NCBI GenBank assembly: GCA_934438035.1
Contig: CAKSBK010000006.1
Coordinates: 1 to 12,631 of the forward strand
Direction of reading: 5' to 3'
DNA: 12,631 nt
Source of the DNA: an uncultured Christensenellaceae bacterium
GTDB taxonomy: Bacteria > Bacillota > Clostridia > Christensenellales > Christensenellaceae
Program-made: the position numbers and the translations under genes
Notes under the pieces: generated by a model
Database searches by the model: none
Told to the model about the DNA's origin: nothing
What the model saw: the letters and a program-made list of their open reading frames with translations, nothing else
Shown: in pieces, positions 7,923-12,631 of the stretch
Layout of the letters: each line of letters starts with the position of its first letter
Numbering within the stretch: position 1 is the stretch's first letter

Positions 7923-8772
7923 AAGAGGATTAGGACGCGGATTGGGAGCTCTTATGGGCGAAGAGAATATGGAGACCGTTCCTGAGCATACCGGTGAAAT
8001 ATTAATTCCTGTTTCTAAAATTGATGTTTGCGAGAGCCAGCCAAGAAAGTACTTTGATGAGGAAAAGCTTTCCGAGCTTGCGTCTTCAATAAAGCAGCAC
8101 GGAATAATCCAACCGCTGGTTTTAAAGAAAAACGGCGATAGATATATGATAATAGCCGGCGAGCGCAGATACAGGGCGGCACGTTTGCTGGGCTTAAAGG
8201 AAGTACCGTGCATTATTAAAGACTTTGACGATGAAAAGATTCTTGAGGTTTCTATTATAGAAAATATTCAGAGAGAGGACTTAAATCCTATCGAAGAAGC
8301 GCAGGCTATAAATATGCTCATGAAAGAGTATAATTTTACTCAGGAATCCGTCGCCGAGAGGTTGGGAAGAAGCCGTCCGGCAATTGCCAATTCTTTGAGG
8401 CTTTTAAATCTTCCGGATTTTGCAAAGGAATATGTAATTTCCGGTCAAATCTCCGCGGGACATGCAAGAACGTTAGTTCCCGTTAAAGACAGAATAATAG
8501 TAGACGACGTTATTAAAAGCATAATAATCAAAGGACTTTCCGTTCGTCAAACGGAAGAGCTTGTAAAAAAGCTTACCAAACCTAAAAAAGAATATGACAA
8601 GACGGCGTATAATCCCTTCGTTTATGCCGAAGAAGAGCTTTCAAGAGCGCTCGAAACTACGGTTCATATTAAAGGCGGTGAAGAAAAAGGAAAGTTTATT
8701 ATTGATTACAACAACAAAGATCAGCTTGAAGCCTTATACAATGTCTTCTTGAGTATAGGAAAAAATAAATGA
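7912..8772 (+). CDS. parB: Chromosome-partitioning protein ParB (Spo0J)
   Basis: ParB loads as a CTP-dependent clamp at parS, spreads along neighbouring DNA, stimulates ParA and helps load SMC. From ATG 7912 the product has 286 residues. It starts with the ParA-stimulating basic tail (NKRGLGRGLGALMG, 3-16). The CTP pocket follows with SQPRKYF (42-48), GERRYR (83-88) and ENIQRE (117-122). The HTH is at about 142-166 with RSRPAIANSLRLLNLP, then SAGHAR (181-186). Specificity positions are R155, S161, N166 and G183, matching the ParB pattern at the two most telling positions (Arg and Gly), in contrast to Noc upstream. The C-terminal part (about 225-286) is the dimerisation domain. The alternative GTG start at 7903 adds only three residues. 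Two parS-like sites lie 3 nt after the stop. Confidence 0.95.
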   Translation: MANKRGLGRGLGALMGEENMETVPEHTGEILIPVSKIDVCESQPRKYFDEEKLSELASSIKQHGIIQPLVLKKNGDRYMIIAGERRYRAARLLGLKEVPCIIKDFDDEKILEVSIIENIQREDLNPIEEAQAINMLMKEYNFTQESVAERLGRSRPAIANSLRLLNLPDFAKEYVISGQISAGHARTLVPVKDRIIVDDVIKSIIIKGLSVRQTEELVKKLTKPKKEYDKTAYNPFVYAEEELSRALETTVHIKGGEEKGKFIIDYNNKDQLEALYNVFLSIGKNK

Positions 8773-8774
8773 TT

Positions 8775-8790
8775 TGTTTCACATGAAACA
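8775..8790. other. parS site 1
   Basis: TGTTTCACATGAAACA differs from the canonical TGTTTCACGTGAAACA by one base (G to A at position 9). It begins 2 nt after the parB stop and forms the 5' arm of the terminator hairpin. Confidence 0.88.
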
Positions 8791-8820
8791 TTTGAAAATG
8801 TTTCATGTGAAACTTTTTTT
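8776..8820 (+). terminator. Rho-independent terminator of parAB built from two parS sites
   Basis: Bases 8776-8792 pair perfectly with 8797-8813 (17 bp, loop TGAA), and seven T follow at 8814-8820. The stem arms are the two inverted parS sites, so one element carries both functions. Each arm is itself nearly palindromic, so alternative small hairpins are possible. Confidence 0.85.
8799..8814. other. parS site 2
   Basis: TGTTTCATGTGAAACT differs from the canonical site at positions 8 and 16. Read on the other strand it carries the same 14-base core, GTTTCACATGAAAC, as site 1. The two site centres are 24 bp apart. It forms the 3' arm of the terminator hairpin. Confidence 0.78.
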
Positions 8821-8830
8821 ATGCTTACTA

Positions 8831-8858
8831 TTGATGTTTTTATAAAATATGGTATACT
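8831..8858 (+). promoter_or_regulatory. Sigma-A promoter of the DUF1934 operon
   Basis: TTGATG (8831-8836) and TATACT (8853-8858) are 16 nt apart, and TG at 8850-8851 gives an extended -10. The -35 lies only 16 bp beyond parS site 2, so it should fall within the region ParB covers when it spreads. Confidence 0.7.
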
Positions 8859-8887
8859 TTTCGTATTATTAATGAGAGGTTAGTTTA

Positions 8888-9304
8888 TTGAGCGATATTA
8901 CTTTAAATATAAAAGGTTCGCAGTTTTTATTCGGAAATACTGATTTTATAGATATGACAGTTGCGGCGGATATGGATCTTAAAGATAAAAAATGCGTTAT
9001 AAAATATACCGAGGAGCCTGACATAAATACGGTTATAACCATTGACGAGGGCCAGGTTACTCTTGATAGGACGGGTGAAGACGAGGCGCGTTATTTCTTT
9101 AAAAAATCGGTTCCGTTTATGATTTCATATAATACGCCGTACGGGAATTTCGGAATGAATATGTTAACAACCATGGTAGAGACGGATGTTAACCAAGAGA
9201 AGGGTAAAATAGAAATAGAATATGTTATGAGCTTAACGGGTACACAGTGCGTGAGCAAGCTCTTAATGACATATAAATCTTTTACAATGAATAAAGGTAT
9301 ATAG
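8888..9304 (+). CDS. DUF1934 family protein (YwiB-like, calycin-type beta barrel)
   Basis: This is a 138-residue soluble protein without signal peptide or membrane segment. It alternates short beta strands throughout. The second half, SYNTPYGNFGMNM (about 104-116) followed by an acidic stretch and KIEIEYVMSL, matches the DUF1934 pattern (TPYG followed by an EYxL strand). The family occurs in Bacillota; structures show a small beta barrel, and no biochemical function is established as far as I know. It starts at TTG 8888, with AGAGG (8875-8879) 8 nt upstream, and no ATG fits. It is the first gene of a three-gene operon; the next gene's GGGAGG overlaps its TAG stop. Family assignment is from pattern recognition and is fairly secure; a role cannot be inferred. 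Confidence 0.8.
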   Translation: MSDITLNIKGSQFLFGNTDFIDMTVAADMDLKDKKCVIKYTEEPDINTVITIDEGQVTLDRTGEDEARYFFKKSVPFMISYNTPYGNFGMNMLTTMVETDVNQEKGKIEIEYVMSLTGTQCVSKLLMTYKSFTMNKGI

Positions 9305-9314
9305 GGAGGTTAAT

Positions 9315-9965
9315 ATGAATATTGAGTGGATGGCACATTCGTGCTTTAAGGTTACGTTGGAAAACGGCAAAATAATCGTATTTGATCCGTATGATGAATC
9401 GGTTGGATACAGAGCGGCTATGATAACCGCTGATATTGCGGTTGTAAGTCATAGTCATAAAAATCATGCCTGCCTTAAAAATATAGTAGGCTATTATACT
9501 TTGGTTCATGAAGCTAAAGAATATGACATTAACGGGGTTAAAATTACCGGATACACTTTGCCGGGCGAAGATGAAAAATTAACGACTACCAATAAGATGT
9601 ATAAGGTTGAGGCGGAGGGTGTTACTCTTCTTCACATGGGCGATATTGATAAGGTTCCGTCGGAAGAATTTTTAAAGAGCTTAGGCGAAATAGACGTTTT
9701 ATTTATTCCCGTTGGCGGAAGATTTACAATCAACGGCGAACAGGCGGCGGAAATTTGCAAAACTATGGAGCCCAATATAATTATTCCCATGCACTACAAG
9801 ACTTTGTTCTTAGGGCTTGATCTTGACACGGTTTATCCCTTTACGGATGCTGCGGGAAGATATTTTGACAGAAGCCATCTCGTTAAAACGAGCTTTGATA
9901 TAACGGCCTCTAATCTTAAAAAGAGAAGCAGGATTATCGTTATGGAAGCTTCAATGGATCAATGA
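9315..9965 (+). CDS. Metallo-beta-lactamase-fold protein with degenerate metal site
   Basis: The 216-residue cytoplasmic protein resembles the UlaG/YtkL-like MBL-fold hydrolases (lactamase B_3 type). It opens with the family's WxxHSCF start (WMAHSCF) and has FDPYDESVGY (23-32), then an HxHxxH motif at 46-51, LLHMGDID (105-112) and IPMHYKT (157-163). Retained likely metal ligands are His46, His48, His51, Asp110 and His160. Two expected residues are not seen. The Asp of HxHxDH is Asn50 (SHSHKNH), and the His usually present in the segment before the middle of the protein (relatives read like SFHDE) is replaced by LPGEDE at about 82-87. Activity may therefore be lost or changed. GGGAGG is 5 nt before the ATG. 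The stop overlaps the next start (ATGA). Substrate unknown. Confidence 0.85.
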   Translation: MNIEWMAHSCFKVTLENGKIIVFDPYDESVGYRAAMITADIAVVSHSHKNHACLKNIVGYYTLVHEAKEYDINGVKITGYTLPGEDEKLTTTNKMYKVEAEGVTLLHMGDIDKVPSEEFLKSLGEIDVLFIPVGGRFTINGEQAAEICKTMEPNIIIPMHYKTLFLGLDLDTVYPFTDAAGRYFDRSHLVKTSFDITASNLKKRSRIIVMEASMDQ

Positions 9966-10993
9966 TAAAGCTTGATTTTTCGAGCGACTATATGGAGGGC
10001 GCTCATCCGCTTATTTTTGAAAGACTTTTAAAAATTAACGACGAAAAAATACCGGGCTACGGCAAAGATAAATATACGAACGACGCCAAAGAAAAAATAT
10101 TAAATGAATGCGGCATGGAGAAAGGAGAGGTCTTTTTTCTTGCCGGCGGAACTCAAACAAACGCTGTAGTTATCTCTGCGCTGTTAAAGTTTTCAGAGGC
10201 GGTAATAGGAGCGGATACGGCGCATATTGCGACGCACGAAGCGGGAGCTATAGAAAAAACAGGGCATAAAGTGCTGACGGTTCCTCAAAAAGACGGAAAG
10301 ATAGTTTTGAGCAAGCTGACGGCTTATTTAGATACGTATTTTTCTGATGAAAATTTCGAGCACACACCTTTGCCGGCGGTCTTATATATTTCATTTCCTA
10401 CGGAATACGGAACGATATATACAAAAGATGAGATTAGCTGTTTAAGAGAGATTTGTGATAAGTATTCTTTAAAGCTGTATATCGACGGTGCGAGAATGGG
10501 ATACGGTTTAGCGGCGCGCGGGGCGGATATTACTTTAAAGGATATTGCGAGCCTGAGCGATGTATTCTATATAGGCGGAACGAAAGTCGGCGCGCTTTTC
10601 GGAGAAGCGGTTGTGTTTAAAGATAGAGAGCTTATGCCGAGATTTTTTACACACATAAAAAGCGAAGGCGCGCTTCTTGCAAAGGGATGGATTCCCGCGG
10701 TAATGTTTGACGTTCTCTTTACAGACGGCTTATATTATAAGATTTCGCAAAACGCAGTTGATTGCGCAATGAAAATTAAGGAAATGCTTATAAATAAGGG
10801 ATATAAAATTTATATCGATTCACCGACAAATCAGCAGTTTGCAGTAATTGAAAACAAAAAGCTTTCAGAGCTTAAAAAGAATGTAGGCGTCGGCTTTTGG
10901 GAAAAATATGATGAAAACCATACGGTAATACGCATTGCTTCAAGCTGGGCAACAACCTTTGAGCAGGTAAAAGCTTTAGAAAAATATTTATAA
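9962..10993 (+). CDS. Low-specificity L-threonine aldolase-like PLP enzyme
   Basis: This is a 343-residue fold-type I PLP enzyme of the threonine aldolase/beta-eliminating lyase family. Such enzymes cleave L-threonine or L-allo-threonine to glycine and acetaldehyde. Visible motifs are AGGTQTN (61-67, phosphate binding), HIATHEAGAIEKTGHKV (88-104, with the His that stacks on PLP), YIDGARMGYGLA (173-184, with Asp175 that contacts the pyridine nitrogen), and YIGGTKVGALFGEA (203-216) with Lys208 as the Schiff-base lysine. A C-terminal IRIASSWATT (323-332) supplies a substrate-carboxylate arginine. All key residues are present, so activity is expected; exact substrate preference is not certain. 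The ATG overlaps the upstream TGA (ATGA) with no good ribosome binding site, so translation is probably coupled to the MBL-fold gene. Confidence 0.88.
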   Translation: MIKLDFSSDYMEGAHPLIFERLLKINDEKIPGYGKDKYTNDAKEKILNECGMEKGEVFFLAGGTQTNAVVISALLKFSEAVIGADTAHIATHEAGAIEKTGHKVLTVPQKDGKIVLSKLTAYLDTYFSDENFEHTPLPAVLYISFPTEYGTIYTKDEISCLREICDKYSLKLYIDGARMGYGLAARGADITLKDIASLSDVFYIGGTKVGALFGEAVVFKDRELMPRFFTHIKSEGALLAKGWIPAVMFDVLFTDGLYYKISQNAVDCAMKIKEMLINKGYKIYIDSPTNQQFAVIENKKLSELKKNVGVGFWEKYDENHTVIRIASSWATTFEQVKALEKYL

Positions 10994-11018
10994 AAAAACG
11001 GCGTTAAGCCGTTTTTTT
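10992..11018. terminator. Bidirectional terminator between the convergent aldolase gene and ppa
   Basis: AAAAAAACGGC (10992-11002) and GCCGTTTTTTT (11008-11018) pair over 11 bp around the loop GTTAA. Because the stem ends in A on one side and T on the other, it gives a T run in both directions. It overlaps the aldolase stop and lies 5 nt beyond the ppa stop. Confidence 0.92.
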
Positions 11019-11023
11019 ATTTC

Positions 11024-11557
11024 CTATTTGCAAAATTTTTCAATATAGGCGTCTAAACACTTTTCTATAATTTTTTTTGCATTTTCATTGTCAAGCACAT
11101 CTGAAACGACGGTCTCTTTTTTGTTTTCAAGATTCTTATAGACCTTAAAAAAGTGTTTTATCTCGTCAGAAACGTGGTTCGGTAGCTCGGAAATATCCGT
11201 ATATGTATTATAGGTAGGGTCGTCAAAGGGTATGGCGATTATTTTTTCGTCAATCGCACCGCCATCCTCCATCGCAATTACGCCTATAGGATAACAGCGG
11301 GCAAGGCTCATGGGGATTATCTTTTCGCTGCAAAGCACAAGCACGTCGAGAGGGTCTCCGTCGTCCGCAAACGTGCGGGGAATAAATCCGTAATTTGCGG
11401 GGTAATGAGTTGAAGTATATAAAATACGGTCAAGCCTTAATGCACCCGTTTCCTTATCCATTTCATATTTATTTTTTGAGCCCTTTTCAATTTCAATTAC
11501 AGCGAGAAAATCATCCGTATGGATTCTTGAGGGCGAAATGCCATGCCAAAGATTCAT
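11024..11557 (-). CDS. ppa: Soluble inorganic pyrophosphatase, family I
   Basis: PPase hydrolyses pyrophosphate to two phosphates in the cytoplasm, pulling biosynthetic reactions forward. The 177-residue product is of normal family I length. The active-site set lines up with E. coli PPase almost residue for residue, mostly at an offset of one. It comprises Lys30 and Glu32 (KNKYE), Arg44, Tyr52, Tyr56, Asp66, Asp68 and Asp71 in DDGDPLDVLVL, Asp98, Asp103 and Lys105 (DEK), and Tyr140-Lys141 (KVYKN). The start ATG (complement of 11555-11557) has AAAGGA 7 nt upstream on its strand. It is a single-gene unit with its own promoter, convergent to the aldolase operon and divergent from hrcA. It is the only gene in the window on the minus strand. 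Confidence 0.97.
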   Translation of the reverse strand: MNLWHGISPSRIHTDDFLAVIEIEKGSKNKYEMDKETGALRLDRILYTSTHYPANYGFIPRTFADDGDPLDVLVLCSEKIIPMSLARCYPIGVIAMEDGGAIDEKIIAIPFDDPTYNTYTDISELPNHVSDEIKHFFKVYKNLENKKETVVSDVLDNENAKKIIEKCLDAYIEKFCK

Positions 11558-11593
11558 AGTTATTTCCTTTCAAAAATGTGTTTTAACAGTGCC

Positions 11594-11622
11594 ATTATAT
11601 AGTAATATGAGGTGAGTGTAAA
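11594..11622 (-). promoter_or_regulatory. Strong sigma-A promoter of ppa
   Basis: On the minus strand TTTACA (complement of 11617-11622) and a perfect TATAAT (complement of 11594-11599) are separated by 17 nt. The leader would be about 30 nt. Confidence 0.88.
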
Positions 11623-11772
11623 GCGGTTTTTTGTTAAAAAACCATTTTTTGGCTCGATATAATTAAAATAAAAAAAGAAGTTCGTAAAATTTCTTTCGGT
11701 AGGTTTTAATTTTGCTTTTCGGGGTATAAATAAGATAAAGAAAAAGTAAAATTAATAAATAAAGAAGCAAAA

Positions 11773-11801
11773 ATCCCTTGACTATTCCTCCTAAAAGGGA
11801 T
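11773..11801. repeat. 7-bp inverted repeat spanning the hrcA promoter spacer
   Basis: ATCCCTT (11773-11779) and AAGGGAT (11795-11801) are perfect inverted repeats with a 15-nt gap. One arm overlaps the -35 and the other reaches the -10. It could be a second operator or chance. Confidence 0.5.
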
Positions 11802-11806
11802 ATATT
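11778..11806 (+). promoter_or_regulatory. Sigma-A promoter of the hrcA heat-shock operon
   Basis: TTGACT (11778-11783) and TATATT (11801-11806) are 17 nt apart, each 5 of 6. The predicted transcription start, about 11813, lies just before CIRCE, so HrcA bound there would block initiation or early elongation. Confidence 0.88.
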
Positions 11807-11818
11807 TATACATAGATA

Positions 11819-11845
11819 TTAGCACTCGATGTTAACGAGTGCTAA
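11819..11845. promoter_or_regulatory. CIRCE operator (HrcA binding site)
   Basis: TTAGCACTC, nine bases, GAGTGCTAA: a perfect match to the CIRCE consensus, with one more A/T pair on the outside. It sits in the 5' leader of hrcA, the usual place for autoregulation of the hrcA-grpE-dnaK-dnaJ operon. Confidence 0.98.
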
Positions 11846-11868
11846 TAACAAACAGGGAGGCGAGGAAT

Positions 11869-12631
11869 ATGGAGCTTACCGAGCGCAAGCTTATGATATT
11901 AAAAGCGATTATAGACGAATATATAAGCACGGGCTTGCCTGTAGGTTCACGTACTCTTACGAAAAGAGAAGAAATCGGTTTTTCCTCTGCAACCATTCGT
12001 AACGAGATGGCGGATCTTGAGGATATGGGGTATCTTTATTCTCCCCATGCTTCCGCAGGAAGGCAGCCTACCGATAAGGCATACAGACTCTATGTCGACG
12101 GTCTTATGAAAAAAGAAGCAATCGACGAAGAAGAGGCGCTGAAAATTAAGGAAAATATTGAAGGAGAGACGGGAAAGCTCGAGGCGGTTATGAATAACAC
12201 CGCAAAAGTGCTTTCGGATACGACGCACTTAACGTCCGTTGTTCTTGCTCCCAAGATAAACGACCTTAAAATTAATCGTCTGCAAATAGTTGATATTTCC
12301 GGGCACAGGTTGGTGCTTGTAATAGTATTTAACGACGGAACGGTTAAGGATATGACGGTTCCTTCGCACGGCTGGAGCGAGCGGGAGCTTTCGGAAGCTT
12401 CGGAAATAATTTCTAAAAAGGTTAAGGGAAAAACTCTGCTGGAGGCTTACGATATTCTTTATAATGATATACCCGAGCAGTATAACGAGCAGAAGGAGAT
12501 ACTTAATACTATAGTAAGCAAAATTCGTTTTGACGCTGAAAGTGCGAAAAACGGAAGAATAGTTCTCGGAGGAGCTAAAAATATTTTAGATCATCCCGAA
12601 TATAAGGACGTTGACAGCGCTAAAAACTTTT
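11869..12631 (+). CDS. hrcA: Heat-inducible transcription repressor HrcA, N-terminal part
   Basis: HrcA binds CIRCE and represses class I heat-shock genes; GroEL keeps it active, so misfolded protein relieves repression. The visible 254 codons stay open to the window edge; about 90 residues of a typical protein of about 345 are missing. The N-terminal winged helix has MELTERKLMILKAIIDEYI (1-19), GLPVGSRTL (22-30), SSATIRNEMADLEDMGYL (39-56) and the wing PHASAGRQPTDKAYRLYVD (59-77). The central regulatory and dimerisation domain follows from about residue 100. The start ATG at 11869 has GGGAGG 8 nt upstream. Promoter and perfect CIRCE lie directly before it. grpE, dnaK and dnaJ would be expected downstream. 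Confidence 0.97.
   Translation, partial: MELTERKLMILKAIIDEYISTGLPVGSRTLTKREEIGFSSATIRNEMADLEDMGYLYSPHASAGRQPTDKAYRLYVDGLMKKEAIDEEEALKIKENIEGETGKLEAVMNNTAKVLSDTTHLTSVVLAPKINDLKINRLQIVDISGHRLVLVIVFNDGTVKDMTVPSHGWSERELSEASEIISKKVKGKTLLEAYDILYNDIPEQYNEQKEILNTIVSKIRFDAESAKNGRIVLGGAKNILDHPEYKDVDSAKNF

Larger units (their letters stand above)
11558..11868. other. 311-nt divergent intergenic region ppa/hrcA
   Basis: This stretch has no gene. From left to right it holds the ppa ribosome binding site (complement of 11565-11570), the ppa promoter, and a small AT-rich hairpin (GGTTTTTT 11625-11632 with AAAAAACC 11636-11643). About 130 nt of AT-rich DNA follow, in which I see nothing convincing. Then come the hrcA promoter with an internal inverted repeat, the CIRCE operator, and the hrcA ribosome binding site GGGAGG (11855-11860). 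Confidence 0.8.

Noticed and set aside
7719..8213. Minus-strand open frame of 164 codons opposite parA/parB
   Set aside because: It lies antisense to two clear, conserved genes, has no recognisable domain, and its length is explained by the coding bias of the plus strand.
11658..11663. Isolated TATAAT as an extra hrcA promoter
   Set aside because: No -35 lies at a workable distance, and a much better promoter is present at 11778-11806.
11947..12228. Minus-strand open frame opposite hrcA
   Set aside because: It is fully antisense to well-conserved HrcA sequence and has no ribosome binding site or known motif.

Overview
The window looks like the origin-proximal region of a low-GC Bacillota (Firmicutes) chromosome, most likely an uncultured Clostridia-type bacterium. 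The grounds are AT-rich codon use with many AGA arginines, the dnaN-recF-gyrB-gyrA order, separate Noc and Spo0J-type ParB paralogs, a DUF1934 protein, and HrcA with a perfect CIRCE operator. No mobile element, CRISPR array, tRNA or rRNA was seen.

Layout. Positions 2-3601 hold the 3' end of dnaN, then recF (1 nt later), a 206-nt leader region with its own promoter, and gyrB. gyrA follows 12 nt later and ends at a strong terminator (6074-6106). Next come noc (6226-7047) and parA-parB (7143-8772), all on the + strand. The parAB operon ends in a hairpin whose two arms are each a near-consensus parS site, so partition site and transcription terminator are the same DNA. A second + strand operon follows: a DUF1934 protein, a metallo-beta-lactamase-fold protein with a degenerate metal site, and a threonine-aldolase-like PLP enzyme (8888-10993). 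It meets the convergent gene ppa (inorganic pyrophosphatase, - strand) at a bidirectional terminator. A 311-nt divergent intergenic region carries the ppa promoter, the hrcA promoter and CIRCE; hrcA then runs off the right edge.

How it works together. DnaN, RecF and gyrase serve replication, repair and supercoiling. ParA, ParB and parS segregate the origin, and Noc couples nucleoid position to division. HrcA represses its own heat-shock operon through CIRCE. Most proteins are ordinary family members. The points worth a second look are the parS-terminator element, the compact co-directional placement of noc-parAB directly after gyrA (without the usual yaaA, remB, rsmG and mnmG neighbours), the altered metal site of the MBL protein, the unusual C-terminus of DnaN, and an extra inverted repeat inside the hrcA promoter. 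I found no clearly new multi-gene defence or metabolic system.
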